A stretch of DNA of 64,000 nucleotides from Streptomyces sp. NBC_01463 (GTDB lineage: Bacteria > Actinomycetota > Actinomycetes > Streptomycetales > Streptomycetaceae), in NCBI GenBank assembly GCA_036227345.1, contig CP109468.1, forward strand, positions 124,001 to 188,000, written 5' to 3'. The stretch's first letter is position 1, and each line of letters starts with the position of its first letter. Positions 26,196 through 35,454 of the stretch are shown here, piece after piece. A program made the translations under genes and the position numbers. A model generated the notes under the pieces. The model saw only the letters and a list, made by a program, of their open reading frames with translations. It had not been told where the DNA came from and made no database searches.

Positions 26196-26552
26196 ATGAC
26201 CGTCACGCTGATCCACATGGCAGCCATCACGGGACTCAGTAAAAAGCACAACTTCGTGCTGGTCATCCGGGACGCGGACGAGATCGCGGCAACCCTGCGT
26301 CAGGCATTGGCCGAGGCATCGCCCGAGGAGCGTCCAGGCCTGGAACGCGCCGCCGCGCTCGTGGAGTCGACCGCCGCAGACACCGAGGGCCTACTGCGCG
26401 CCCGCTGGGTCCGCTCCCGGCTGGCAGCCGCCGGGTTCACCGGAGACATCGCCTCAGTCGCTGCGGTGAAGGCGCTGCGTCAGGCGGAACCGAAACTGAG
26501 CCTGCTGGCGGCGGCACAACTGCAGAAGGACGCACTGGCCCATCCGGAGTGA
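26196..26552 (+). CDS. Small helical protein of unknown function
   Basis: 118 residues from ATG 26196 with ACGGAG upstream, 147 bases after the nuclease gene on the same strand. The middle (DADEIAATLRQALAEASPEE to DTEGLLRARWVRSRLAAAG) is alanine-rich, amphipathic and probably helical. I recognise no family. Codon use matches its neighbours and the frame is clean, so it is probably real. It could be a partner of the nuclease protein but has its own leader. Confidence 0.6.
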   Translation: MTVTLIHMAAITGLSKKHNFVLVIRDADEIAATLRQALAEASPEERPGLERAAALVESTAADTEGLLRARWVRSRLAAAGFTGDIASVAAVKALRQAEPKLSLLAAAQLQKDALAHPE

Positions 26553-26746
26553 CCCGGCAGCGCATGGCGGATACGCCCATGGGGCCAACCGTCAGCTCAT
26601 TCGCCGGGGACGGGTTCCCACCTCATGGTGAGCCGGCTTCCCCCCGGGGGCGTCGGAAGTCGGGCGATTTCGGCCTCAGCGGCACTGGCGTCCGACAGCC
26701 ACGCGCATGCCAAGCTGGACCCTCTGGCCCGAAACGGCGTTCGAAG

Positions 26747-27166
26747 TCACTCAGGCAGCGCCACGGTGAGATCCACCTCGACGAGCTGTCCCAGAAAGCC
26801 CAGCTGGGCGACGCCCAGGAGCGTGCTGGCAGTGGTGAATGCCGGACCGAGGCCGGACTCGGTGAGCCGACTCCATGCGGCACCGAGAGTGTCCCTCTCA
26901 TCGCTTCGCACGTAGATCACCGACCGCACCACATGTTCGGGCTTGGCGCTCACTGCTGCCAGGGCAGTGAGCGCGTTCGCGACCACCTGGTCGATCTGCG
27001 TCTCGAGGGAGTCGGAACCGACGAGGTCGCCGTTCCCATCAAGCGGGCACTGCCCCGCCAGATAGGCGGTACGGCCTGCCTCCACCACGGTGATGTGGTG
27101 GTAGCCGGGTGTCGCATGCAGTTGCTCGGGGTTGATGCGGGTGATGCGGGTGATCTTCTCGGTCAT
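26747..27166 (-). CDS. RidA/YjgF-family protein lacking the catalytic arginine
   Basis: 139 residues from ATG 27166. TAYLAGQCPLDGNGDLVG and VVRSVIYVRSD are typical of the family, which hydrolyses reactive imines/enamines in the archetype RidA. Where RidA has PAR (Arg105 in E. coli), this sequence has PAFTTAST, with F110 instead. It therefore belongs to the subgroups without imine deaminase activity, some of which accompany catabolic enzymes. The gene ends a minus-strand stretch and is separated from the quinone reductase-like gene by about 270 bases. Confidence 0.85.
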   Translation of the reverse strand: MTEKITRITRINPEQLHATPGYHHITVVEAGRTAYLAGQCPLDGNGDLVGSDSLETQIDQVVANALTALAAVSAKPEHVVRSVIYVRSDERDTLGAAWSRLTESGLGPAFTTASTLLGVAQLGFLGQLVEVDLTVALPE

Positions 27167-27432
27167 GTCAGCGAGTCTGACCAGCGTGGTGCCGGCACGC
27201 ACCTCATTTTCCCCACGGGTCAGCACTCCGCAGTGACGTGCAGCGGTTCGAGGACGAGCCCAGTGCCTGTTCCTCAAGCTTCGACCCGGGTTCCGCCAGG
27301 AGCCTGCTGACTGTCTTGCCGGTACGACAGAACTGGACCCCACAGCCCTTGCCGCCCGATCCGATCCGGACGGAGCGGCTCGTGCTCCCTCATCCCGGAT
27401 CCGCGCTGTCCGAGTCCGGTGCGCGCGACGGG

Positions 27433-28383
27433 TCAGGCGACGGTCAGTACGGCTTTGCCGCGGACGGTGCGGGCGCGCAGGTCGGCGATGACGTCGGCGG
27501 TGCGGGCCCAGTCCCGTACCGTGCCGATCTCGGGGTGCAGGCGGCCGGCGGCGACCAGTCGCACCAGGGCGGACAGGTCCCCGCCGAAGGTCGCGTCCGA
27601 GGTGGTGTAGTCGAAGTGCGCGATACGGGCCTGGTTCGGGCCCCTGAAGAAGTCGAAGAAGTCGAGGGTGACGGGCTCGCGGCTCGCCTGGCCGAACCAC
27701 ACCAGCAGGCCACCGGGAGCCAGCTGGGCCAGAGCGGCGGGCAGGCCGGCCCCGCCGACCGACTCCAGCACCACGTCGTACGGGCCTGCGGCGTCGTCCA
27801 CCGACGTGATCAGTTCGGTTGCCCCCAGCTGCAGCAGCTGCGCGCCGCGGTCCGCGGTGGCGCTGACCGCGGTGACGGCAGCACCGCCTGCGGCGGCGAG
27901 TTCCGTCACGTAGTGGCCGACGCCACCGCTGGCACCGGTGAGCAGGACCCGACGGCCGGCCAGCGGACCGGCGGCGCGCAGCAGTCGCAGCGCGGTGATC
28001 CCCGCCAGTGGCAGGGCCGCGGCGGTCACGGCATCGACGCTGTCGGGCAGCTCGGCGAGACTGGTGGTGGGCACGGCGACGCGCTCGGCCCAGCCGTATG
28101 CGGGCGGATGGGCCACGACCCGGGTTCCCGTGGCCGGCCCGCTGCCGTCGGCCGCGGCCCGTACGACGGTACCGGCGACGTCCTTGCCGGGCCGCCAGCC
28201 CGCCCAGCGGCGATCGAGACCGCCGTCGAGCTGGAAGGTCTCCCCGCGGTTGACGGAGTACGCCTCCACCGCGACAACCACCTCGTCCGTGGCGGGCTCC
28301 GGCTCGGCGGCCTCACCGAGGACGACCGATTGGCCGGTGTCGGCAGTTGCTCCGGGCAGTATCGCCTTCATCATTCCTGACAT
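27433..28383 (-). CDS. Zinc-independent medium-chain oxidoreductase (quinone reductase-like)
   Basis: 316 residues from ATG 28383 (GAGAGG upstream); ATGs at 28374 and 28371 are alternatives. The fold is MDR: an N-terminal GroES-like domain with EAYSVNRGETFQ and a Rossmann domain with LLTGASGGVGHYV. No catalytic or structural zinc cysteines are present, as in quinone oxidoreductases. It probably uses NADPH to reduce enones or quinones. It forms a small operon with the two SnoaL-like genes at 28424 and 28890, divergent from a LysR gene. Confidence 0.88.
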   Translation of the reverse strand: MSGMMKAILPGATADTGQSVVLGEAAEPEPATDEVVVAVEAYSVNRGETFQLDGGLDRRWAGWRPGKDVAGTVVRAAADGSGPATGTRVVAHPPAYGWAERVAVPTTSLAELPDSVDAVTAAALPLAGITALRLLRAAGPLAGRRVLLTGASGGVGHYVTELAAAGGAAVTAVSATADRGAQLLQLGATELITSVDDAAGPYDVVLESVGGAGLPAALAQLAPGGLLVWFGQASREPVTLDFFDFFRGPNQARIAHFDYTTSDATFGGDLSALVRLVAAGRLHPEIGTVRDWARTADVIADLRARTVRGKAVLTVA

Positions 28384-28423
28384 CGCTTCAAAGGCCTCTC
28401 GCTTGTGTGCGGGTGCTCGGGGT

Positions 28424-28840
28424 TCAGGCGACAGGCGCGACGAGGGCGCGCTCCCAGTGCTGGGTGTCGGCGTACTCGCGCATGTTCGTGATCTTGCCGT
28501 CGCGGACCGTGAAGACGCCGACGTTGTTCTCCTGGTACGGACGGCCGGTCCGGCCAGTGGCCCAGGAGTCCCATTCGACGAGGACCTGCTCGCCGGCGCC
28601 GAAGTGGTTGGTGATCCTGATTCCGATCTCCTTCACCGGGTCCAGGTGGGCGAAGGCGGTGGCCAGGAAACCGTTGATCACCTGGTCGCGGCCCTGCCAC
28701 GTACCGGAGATCGGCAGGTCGCCGCCGTACCAGCAGCTGCCTCCCTCGGCCCAGGAGTCGAGGATGGCCTCCTGGTCGCCGGCCTCCAGTGCCTCGAAGT
28801 AGCGCAGCACCACAGCGGTCGGTTCGGTTTGCGCGGTCAT
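28424..28840 (-). CDS. SnoaL-like (NTF2 fold) protein 1
   Basis: 138 residues from ATG 28840. A cone-shaped NTF2-like fold is inferred from YFEALEAGDQEAILDSWAEG, GGDLPISGTWQGRDQV and VFTVRDGKITNMREYAD. Members are isomerases, cyclases or hydrolases in polyketide and steroid metabolism, or binding proteins. It is clearly paralogous to the next upstream gene. Catalytic residues cannot be assigned. Confidence 0.85.
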   Translation of the reverse strand: MTAQTEPTAVVLRYFEALEAGDQEAILDSWAEGGSCWYGGDLPISGTWQGRDQVINGFLATAFAHLDPVKEIGIRITNHFGAGEQVLVEWDSWATGRTGRPYQENNVGVFTVRDGKITNMREYADTQHWERALVAPVA

Positions 28841-28889
28841 GCCGGTTCTCCTTGGTTCGTCGCAGGCGGGGTCGGGGGGGCAGGCGTGA

Positions 28890-29303
28890 TCAGGCGAAGA
28901 CGACCGTCTTGGCGTGCAGGGTGTCGAAGTATTCGCGCACCGTCGCGATCTTGCCGTCGCGGACCGTGAAGACTGCGAGGCAGTGCTGGTCGTAGCGGCC
29001 CCCGGTCTTGGCCAGGGCGCGGGTGTTCCACTCGGCGAGGACCTGGTCGCCCTCGGCGATCAGCCCGTCGAAGGTGAACTCGATCGTCTCCGGGCGCAGC
29101 CGGGCCACCATCCGCGGAACGAACTCTCCGAGGATCTCGTCCGGCCCGGTCCAGGTCCCCGACAGGGGCAGGTCACCGGCCAGCGTCCAGGTCGTGTCGG
29201 GGGTGAAGAAGTCGCGCAGCGCGTCGACATCACCGGTCATCAGGGTGTCCATGTACGCCTGGACGACTGCCTTGCCGGCCTCGGTGTGCTCCCGCTCGTT
29301 CAT
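28890..29303 (-). CDS. SnoaL-like (NTF2 fold) protein 2
   Basis: 137 residues from ATG 29303. It shares with its neighbour the segments AGDLPLSGTWTG and VFTVRDGKI, pointing to tandem duplication. It is first in a three-gene minus-strand operon (two SnoaL-like proteins, then the quinone reductase-like enzyme) facing a LysR regulator. The trio may act on a ketone or quinone substrate. Confidence 0.85.
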   Translation of the reverse strand: MNEREHTEAGKAVVQAYMDTLMTGDVDALRDFFTPDTTWTLAGDLPLSGTWTGPDEILGEFVPRMVARLRPETIEFTFDGLIAEGDQVLAEWNTRALAKTGGRYDQHCLAVFTVRDGKIATVREYFDTLHAKTVVFA

Positions 29304-29378
29304 GTTCTGCCCCTTCGTGGCGGTGTTCTTTCCGATGCCTCGAACCTACGGATCCTCCGCCTCGGAAGGGAAAGACCT

Positions 29379-29399
29379 GTTCCGGCTCGGCCCAGAACA
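29379..29399. promoter_or_regulatory. Possible LysR binding site
   Basis: TGTTC and GAACA are exact reverse complements 11 bases apart, in the 139-bp region between the SnoaL operon and the divergent LysR gene. The layout fits an interrupted dyad for a LysR dimer, but the arms are short. Confidence 0.35.
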
Positions 29400-29442
29400 C
29401 AGCGGCATAACGGCAGTTCAACCCACCTGTACGATGTTCGGC

Positions 29443-30351
29443 ATGTCAGAGCTCCGCCGCCTTCGCTACTTCCTTGCCGTCGCCGAGGAGCTCAATTTCA
29501 CCCGGGCCGCCGCGCGCCTGCACCTGGCCCAGCCCGCGCTGAGCCGCCAGATACGCGAGCTGGAGAAGGAACTGGGTGTGCAACTGCTGGAGCGCACCAC
29601 CCAGTCCACCTCGGTCACCGAGGCCGGCCGACTGCTTCAAGAGCGCGGCCAGGAACTCTGCGCGGAAGCCGACCGGCTGTGGCGCGACGTACGCGCCTTC
29701 GCCACCGGGGCCCAGGGGAAGATCTCCATCGGCTACAGCGCGAGCACCAGCTACGACACCGCACCCACCCTGCTCGCAGCACTCGCCGAGGCGCACCCGG
29801 ACATCAGCGTCACCACGCGGCTGCTGCCCACCGCCGAGGTCGTAGCCGGCGTCGCCGAGGGCACCCTCGACGCCGGCCTGGTCCGCTGCCCGCCGCCGAC
29901 GCCCCAACTCGTCCGCACCTTCGTGCGCCTGGAGCCCCAGGGCGTACTCATGGCGGAAGGACATCCACTGGCCGAGCACTCGGAGGTCGATGTCGCCGCA
30001 CTCGCCGGCCAGACGGTCCTCCTGCACGCCCGCAGCGACAACCCCGGGCACCACGACGCGATCACCGGCATCTTCGAACGCGCCGGCATCGCACCGAGGC
30101 TGCGCGAACGGCAACTGTCCTTCGACGTCGCGCACATGCCCGTAGCTCAAGGCAACGCGGTCTCCGTGGTCGGTGCATCCGTTCTTCCCGGTCTGCCGGC
30201 CGGACTGGTGTGGCGGCCGCTGTCCCCGGTCTCGGCCATCGAGATCCACCTCCTCACCCGCGGCGGCACCGGGCAGCCCGTCACGGCCCGGCTGCTCCAG
30301 GTCACCGCCGACACCGCCCGCACCCATGGCTGGCTCCGCTCCCCGAGCTGA
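29443..30351 (+). CDS. LysR-family regulator
   Basis: 302 residues from ATG 29443; an in-frame ATG at 29434 adds three residues and neither has a clear ribosome binding site. The winged HTH (residues 1-60) includes ELNFTRAAARLHLAQPALSR; the rest is the periplasmic-binding-like effector domain. Divergence from the SnoaL/oxidoreductase operon makes that its probable target. The gene converges on the beta-propeller gene with a strong shared hairpin between them. Confidence 0.93.
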   Translation: MSELRRLRYFLAVAEELNFTRAAARLHLAQPALSRQIRELEKELGVQLLERTTQSTSVTEAGRLLQERGQELCAEADRLWRDVRAFATGAQGKISIGYSASTSYDTAPTLLAALAEAHPDISVTTRLLPTAEVVAGVAEGTLDAGLVRCPPPTPQLVRTFVRLEPQGVLMAEGHPLAEHSEVDVAALAGQTVLLHARSDNPGHHDAITGIFERAGIAPRLRERQLSFDVAHMPVAQGNAVSVVGASVLPGLPAGLVWRPLSPVSAIEIHLLTRGGTGQPVTARLLQVTADTARTHGWLRSPS

Positions 30352-30555
30352 CCCTTCAGCCGGGTGGTGGGCGTCCCCGACGCGACCGAGGCGGCAGGTG
30401 AGGACCGTGCACGCGCGTCTCTCGTCCCGGGCAAGCAGCGCGTCCACCGTGTGCAGGTGGTCCTCGGCCGACGCGTCTGCCGGCCTCCGCGAGAGTGCGG
30501 CGTTCCCGTACGGCCCGGACCGATGGTGAGGGTCGTCGGTCGTCCATGCCGTCGT

Positions 30556-30605
30556 GACGCTCTCCTCGGCGTTCCGGCACACGTCGGAACGCCGAGGAGA
30601 GCGTC
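30556..30605. terminator. Perfect 20-bp stem, bidirectional terminator
   Basis: Arms 30556-30575 and 30586-30605 are exact reverse complements of 20 bp (starting GACGCTCTCCTCGG) around a 10-base loop. It lies between the convergent LysR gene (ends 30351) and the beta-propeller gene (ends 30616), so it should end the long minus-strand sugar operon and probably the LysR transcript. Confidence 0.85.
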
Positions 30606-30615
30606 GTGAGTCACC

Positions 30616-32604
30616 TCAGCAGCGGCTGACGTCGATCCGGATCAGATTGCGGCCGCGGATGGCATAGAACCTGCCGCGCTCGTCCACCGCGGCTCGCGGG
30701 ATGCCGTACCAGTCGGCGTCGAGCTCCACCAGGTCGGTGCGTGCGAACGTCTTCTTGTCGTAGCGGACGAAATCCGAGCTGGACGCCCCGTACACGTACC
30801 CGCGATCGGCGAGCAGCGTCCCGTAGTTCGGCACCACCGAGCCGTGGTTGGCGGAGTGGATCACCTTCCGGGTACGCAGGTCGATCACGAAGAAGTCGCC
30901 CCTGAAGCACATGACGTACAGGTGGCGGCCGAGCACGGTGAGGCCCGTGATCCCGGTGGGCCTGGACTGCGGCGTCATCCGCCACAGCTCTCGCCTCCGG
31001 ACCGGATCCCACGCGACCAGGGTGCCGGCGGTCGCGGCGACGTTCTGGCCGCCGAGATAGGTCACGCCGTCGTGCGCGACGACCGCACGGACCATCTGTT
31101 CGTCATCGATCGGGTTGACGGCGGTCGTCGTGGCACCGCTCTTCGGGTCGAACGTCATCAGCGATCCACCCGACTCGTAGTCGGACTGCAGCCCGATCAC
31201 CATCAGCCGGTGGCGGTCGTCCCAGACGATCTGGTGCGGGCGGTTCTGCTGCGGCGGCAGATCGGCCAGCTTGCGGGCCCACTCGTCGTCGACGCGCGGG
31301 TTGAACGCCAGGAGGCCGATCGCGTTGTACTGGGCGAAGTGGGCAGTGCCCCGGTGCAGCAGGATGTCCTTGGCCTCGCTCGTCGCGAGCACCCTGTTCT
31401 GCTTCCCGGTACGCAGATCATGCCGTGCGACCGAGTTCGTCCCGCCGACGTACACGTTGTGCGTGTCGGCGGCTACCGACATCGCCAGCTGGGGCCCGAT
31501 CGGGGCGCCCGCCTCGATCAGATCCCATGAGGTGTCCGAGCCCGTGCCGGGATCGACCTCGAAGATCAGGCCGAAGGCCGAGACGACGATGACCTTGTCG
31601 TCGCGGATCCACAGGCCCCAGATCTCGCCGAAGTCCCCCTCGTTGGGCTTGATCTCGCGGAACGTACCGGTGCTCAACGTCAGCTCGATGAGGGCGGCGC
31701 CGTTGAAGTACATCTTGTCGCCGAGCTTGCGCGGCAGTCGCAGGAAGTGCTGCTCGCTCTGCGCGAGCGTGTACCGGGCCGGGTCGTCGGCGTCCATGAC
31801 GGCGACCGCTGCGCCGGCGTCGGTGGTGGAGCACACGTACAGCGTGCCGTCGTGGAGACCGATGTCGCGGACCTCCACCTGCCCCGCGAATTCCTTCGGC
31901 AGGATCGGCGTGATCTTCTTCGTGGCCCGGTCCATGACGAAGAGTCCGGCCTTGGTACTGGTCGGAGTGGCGCCGAGTGACGCGCCGGTGCCGATGTAGA
32001 TCTTGTCCTGTGTGGCCAGCAGGCAGCGGATCATCGGTACGTCCGGATCGGGGATCGCGATCTCGGTGAGCTCACCGGTGGCCGGATCGTACTGGCGCAG
32101 CTTGGGCTGGAGCTCTCGTCCACCGAAGAAGATCTTGTTGTCCGGTGAGGCGCTGATCGCGTACGGATCGAGGCCGGGGATCGAGTGGAGGTCCTCCTTG
32201 GGCGCGCCGGCCACGGAGAGGTCGAGCCGGATGAAGCCGGGGCCGGGGGCGGAGTCGTACTCCCGGATCGCTGAGTACAGATACCGCCCGTCCGGGTCGA
32301 CGGCGAGCAGCTGGGTGCTGATCCCGGGCCCTTCGGTAACGCTGGTGACCTTCTGCGTGTCGAAGTCGAAGCCGATGATCCGCATCGGATCGATGTTGCG
32401 TGAGGCGATGTAGGCCTTGTTGCCCACCGGAATGGCAGCGGCGAGGGAGAAGTTGTTCACCCCCGGTCCGAGGTCCGTCACCCGCGCCCCCGACCTCGCC
32501 GTCGCCAGGGCCTCGGTCGCGGGCAGGGCGGAGAGGGCCAGTGCACCCGCACCGACGGCCCCCCACTGCATTATCTGGCGTCGTGTGATCGATCCGTCCT
32601 GCAT
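30616..32604 (-). CDS. Tat-exported beta-propeller protein (PQQ-like repeats), paralogue 1
   Basis: 662 residues from ATG 32604. Residues 5-36 are a Tat signal (ITRRQIMQWG, hydrophobic core, ATEALATA). The rest is a string of about eight beta-propeller blades with recurring strands such as LLAVDPDGRYLYSAI, DKIYIGTG and KVIVVSAFG, and a C-terminal GRFYAIRGRNLIRID. No WD40 signature or PQQ ligands can be fixed. A second copy lies at 39076 in the same locus. It is last in the transporter operon. Several polysaccharide lyases and glycosidases use propeller folds, so an extracellular role on glycans is plausible; a binding protein is the alternative. Confidence 0.85.
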   Translation of the reverse strand: MQDGSITRRQIMQWGAVGAGALALSALPATEALATARSGARVTDLGPGVNNFSLAAAIPVGNKAYIASRNIDPMRIIGFDFDTQKVTSVTEGPGISTQLLAVDPDGRYLYSAIREYDSAPGPGFIRLDLSVAGAPKEDLHSIPGLDPYAISASPDNKIFFGGRELQPKLRQYDPATGELTEIAIPDPDVPMIRCLLATQDKIYIGTGASLGATPTSTKAGLFVMDRATKKITPILPKEFAGQVEVRDIGLHDGTLYVCSTTDAGAAVAVMDADDPARYTLAQSEQHFLRLPRKLGDKMYFNGAALIELTLSTGTFREIKPNEGDFGEIWGLWIRDDKVIVVSAFGLIFEVDPGTGSDTSWDLIEAGAPIGPQLAMSVAADTHNVYVGGTNSVARHDLRTGKQNRVLATSEAKDILLHRGTAHFAQYNAIGLLAFNPRVDDEWARKLADLPPQQNRPHQIVWDDRHRLMVIGLQSDYESGGSLMTFDPKSGATTTAVNPIDDEQMVRAVVAHDGVTYLGGQNVAATAGTLVAWDPVRRRELWRMTPQSRPTGITGLTVLGRHLYVMCFRGDFFVIDLRTRKVIHSANHGSVVPNYGTLLADRGYVYGASSSDFVRYDKKTFARTDLVELDADWYGIPRAAVDERGRFYAIRGRNLIRIDVSRC

Positions 32605-32676
32605 GGTTGTGTGCTCCTTCGTCGGTTTCTGAGGATGCGCACGGGGAGTTCATGGCCCTCCCCGTGGCCGGAGGGG

Positions 32677-33357
32677 TCAGCCCGCGGTCCAGCGCAGGCC
32701 GCCCAGGAGGTGGCCGCGGAAGGCCGGGTCGGTATAGGCGTTCTCCGCGTGGCCCAGCGATGTGTAGAACGAGCGGCCGGCGCCGGATTCCCTGCACCAC
32801 ACCAGTGGGTGATCGGCGCCCATGCCGCCTCCCTCGTAGCCGGCCTCGTCGATGGTGGCGAGGACCTGCACGCCGGGGCGTCGCGGGTTGCTCCGGAAGT
32901 CGTACCACTCGTCGTTCCAGTCCCATCGCGACGGCAGATGGCGCGTCGAGGGGTGGCTCCGGTCCTCGACCAGCACGGTGCCGGCCTGGAACTCCGGGTG
33001 GCCGGCGAAGCGTGCGCCGAGCAGCTCCCCGTAGTACGGCCAGGCGTACTCGGTGCACGCGGCCGAGTGGATGCCCATGAAGCCGCCGCCGTCCGAGGTC
33101 CAGCGGCGCAGCGCCAGCCGGCCGTCCGGATCGAGCACCTCGCCGCTGGTGGAGAGGAAGACCACCGCGCTGCGCCCCGCCAGCGAGGCATCGGTGAAGA
33201 CCGAGGGGTCCTCGGAGGTCTCCACGGAGAACCCGTGCTCCTCCCCCAGCTCGCGCAGAGCCGCCTGCCCGGCGGGGATCGAGTCGTGCCGGTAGGCCGT
33301 GGTGCGGGTGAAGACGAGAACGTCCGACAGGCGGTCGGTCTGGGACATGTGGGACAT
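32677..33357 (-). CDS. ThuA-like domain protein
   Basis: 226 residues from ATG 33357 (CGGAG eight bases upstream). VLVFTRTTAYRHDSIPAG, GGGFMGIHSAACTEY and GRSFYTSLGHAENAYTDP are typical of the ThuA family, a class-I glutamine amidotransferase-like fold found in trehalose and other sugar catabolic operons. There is no signal peptide. The biochemical role of the family is poorly known; a sugar oxidation or isomerisation step is usual in such operons. It lies between the 2-hydroxyacid dehydrogenase and the propeller gene. Confidence 0.9.
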   Translation of the reverse strand: MSHMSQTDRLSDVLVFTRTTAYRHDSIPAGQAALRELGEEHGFSVETSEDPSVFTDASLAGRSAVVFLSTSGEVLDPDGRLALRRWTSDGGGFMGIHSAACTEYAWPYYGELLGARFAGHPEFQAGTVLVEDRSHPSTRHLPSRWDWNDEWYDFRSNPRRPGVQVLATIDEAGYEGGGMGADHPLVWCRESGAGRSFYTSLGHAENAYTDPAFRGHLLGGLRWTAG

Positions 33358-33459
33358 GTCGACACTCCGGGTTCTGATGGACAGGGTGGTGGGGCGGCAC
33401 GGTGGCCGCCCGGGCACTCAGGCCGAAAAGCTCAGGCCCAGGCGCTCGGGCCGAAGTGC

Positions 33460-34470
33460 TCAGGCCGAGGTGGTCAGGGCCGCTCGGGTCACGGGGTACG
33501 CGAACTCCCGCCCCGCGCAGTAGCGTTCGACCTCGTCCAGAGCGCTTCGGGTAATACGCAGCAGCTCACCGCCGAGTGAGCCGGCGATGTGCGGGGTGAG
33601 CAGCACGTTCGGCAGCGAGTACAGCGGTGAGGTTGCCGGCAGCACCTCGGGCTCGGTGACGTCGAGGACGGCGTGAATGCGTCCCGACAACGCTTCCGCG
33701 GTGAGTGCCTCGGTGTCGATGAGGCAGCCGCGCCCCGTGTTGACGAGGGTGGCGCCGTCCCGCATGAGTGACAGCCCGCGGGCATCCAGCAGGTGGTACG
33801 TCTCGGGCAGGGCGGGCGCGTGCAGCGAGACGATGTCGGAGGCGGCCAGCAGTTCGTCGAGCCCGACGAGCCGGGCGCCCATCGAACGGGCCGTGTCGGG
33901 ATCGAGGTGCGGATCGGCCACCAGGATGTCGAAGTCGTGGGGGCGGAGCAGTTCCAGCACCCTGCGTCCCACGAGGGACGCGCCCACCAGACCGATCGTC
34001 CTGCGGTAGTTGCCGAAGCCGGGGAAGTGAGCCGCCCAGTCCAGGGCGTTCCGGTGCTCGCGGTAGAGTCCGCCGATCTCCAGGACGCGCTTGTTGGCGA
34101 AGAGGATGGCGGCGAGCGTGTACTCGGCGACGGGTACGGCGTTGGCGGCGGCCGCCGTGGAGACGAGGAGCCCGCGGTCCCAGCAGGCTTCCGTCACATG
34201 GTGTTTGACACTTCCTGCTGCGTGCACGACCGCCTTCAGGGCCGGCATGCGGGCCAGCACGGCGTCGTCGAGCGGGCGGCATCCCCAGGACGTGATCAGG
34301 ATCTCGACATCTGCTAGGTGGGGCACGTGGTCGAAGTCCTCGGCGACGACCTGGGGTTCGATGTCGACGAGACGGATCAGCCGGTCGATCGCGGCGGGCG
34401 GGAAGAGGGCGTCCCGGTGCGGACGGCCCATCGCGAACAGGGCACGCGGGCGGGGCGGAGTGGGTGGCAT
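33460..34470 (-). CDS. D-2-hydroxyacid dehydrogenase, paralogue 1
   Basis: 336 residues from ATG 34470. The substrate domain contains ITSWGC and VHAAGSVKHHV; the NAD domain has a non-standard glycine motif LVGASLVGRRVL instead of GxGxxG. The catalytic trio appears as R in NTGRGCLID, E in DVTEPEV and H in TPHIAG. It would oxidise or reduce a 2-hydroxy/2-oxo sugar acid with NAD(P)H. A related protein (53285) sits in the other operon of the locus and shares the TSWG and HAAG-VKH signatures. The stop of the upstream permease is 24 bases away, so they are cotranscribed. Confidence 0.9.
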   Translation of the reverse strand: MPPTPPRPRALFAMGRPHRDALFPPAAIDRLIRLVDIEPQVVAEDFDHVPHLADVEILITSWGCRPLDDAVLARMPALKAVVHAAGSVKHHVTEACWDRGLLVSTAAAANAVPVAEYTLAAILFANKRVLEIGGLYREHRNALDWAAHFPGFGNYRRTIGLVGASLVGRRVLELLRPHDFDILVADPHLDPDTARSMGARLVGLDELLAASDIVSLHAPALPETYHLLDARGLSLMRDGATLVNTGRGCLIDTEALTAEALSGRIHAVLDVTEPEVLPATSPLYSLPNVLLTPHIAGSLGGELLRITRSALDEVERYCAGREFAYPVTRAALTTSA

Positions 34471-34494
34471 GGGGATGATCCTCAGGACGATGGC

Positions 34495-35454
34495 CTACTT
34501 GACGGCGCCGGCAGTCATGCCGGACTTCCAGAACCGCTGGAGCATCAGGAACAGGATGACCAGCGGAACCACGGACACCAGCGATCCGACGATGGCCAGG
34601 AGGTAGTCCTGCGGGTGTCCCTGGGAGAGCGCGGAGGAGTACCAGACGTACAACCCGAGGTTGACCGGGAAGAGATCCTTGTCGGACAGCATCACCAAGG
34701 GCAGGAAGAAGCTGTTCCAGATCTGGGTGAACTGGAAGAGGAAGATGGTCACGAAGCCCGGTGCGATCATGGGCAGACCGATCCTGCAGAAGGTCCTGAA
34801 CTCGCCCGCCCCGTCCACACGTGCGGCCTCCAGGACCTCGTTGGGTATGTACGAGGCACTGAAGACACGGGCCAGGTACACGCCGAACGGGAAGACGAGG
34901 CCGGGGATGAACACACCCCAGAAGGTGTTCACCAGACCGGCCTTGGCGGCGATCAGGTAGAGCGGGATCGCCATCGCCGTGCCGGGCACCATCACACCCA
35001 GCAGGACGAAGGAGAAGAGCTTCTCCTTGCCGGGGAAGTTCAGTTTGTCGAAGGTGTACCCGGCGGCCACGCTGAACACGGTCGCCAGCAGCGAGCCGAC
35101 ACCGGCGTACAGGACCGTGTTGAGCAGCCAGCGCAGGAAGATCCCGTTGTCGACCTCGAACAGGTACGTGAGGTTGTCGCCGAGCGCGAAGTCCTTGCCC
35201 GGGGCGAAGCCGTTGGTGGCGAAGAGGTCCTGACGGCTCTTGGTCGACGAGAGGAGCAGCCACAGCATCGGCAGCAGCGTGTACAGGGCAGCGAGGCCCA
35301 GCATCGCCGTCACTCCCGCCCTGGACAGCAGGACCGATGGGCGGTTCCCGGGGCCGCGCCGGCCCGGCCGGTTCCTGTCCGTCGGCCTGCCGTCCGTCTG
35401 CTCCGGAGCCGGAGAGGAGCCGGCGGGGGCAACGCGTGTCATGGTCTTGGTCAC
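34495..35454 (-). CDS. Sugar ABC transporter permease (MalG/UgpE-type)
   Basis: 319 residues from GTG 35454, which overlaps the TGA of the other permease (GTGA); ATG 35442 is an alternative. After a 40-residue polar N-terminus there are six membrane segments. The EAA loop EVLEAARVDGAGEFRTFCRI contacts the ATPase. It pairs with the MalF-type permease at 35451 and the lipoprotein at 36459 to import a sugar. No ATPase gene is present, so a shared MsiK-like ATPase is expected. Confidence 0.93.
   Translation of the reverse strand: MTKTMTRVAPAGSSPAPEQTDGRPTDRNRPGRRGPGNRPSVLLSRAGVTAMLGLAALYTLLPMLWLLLSSTKSRQDLFATNGFAPGKDFALGDNLTYLFEVDNGIFLRWLLNTVLYAGVGSLLATVFSVAAGYTFDKLNFPGKEKLFSFVLLGVMVPGTAMAIPLYLIAAKAGLVNTFWGVFIPGLVFPFGVYLARVFSASYIPNEVLEAARVDGAGEFRTFCRIGLPMIAPGFVTIFLFQFTQIWNSFFLPLVMLSDKDLFPVNLGLYVWYSSALSQGHPQDYLLAIVGSLVSVVPLVILFLMLQRFWKSGMTAGAVK

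Noticed and set aside
30356..30614. Minus-strand small frames after the LysR gene
   Set aside because: They lie across the terminator hairpin and are arginine-rich shadows without start signals.
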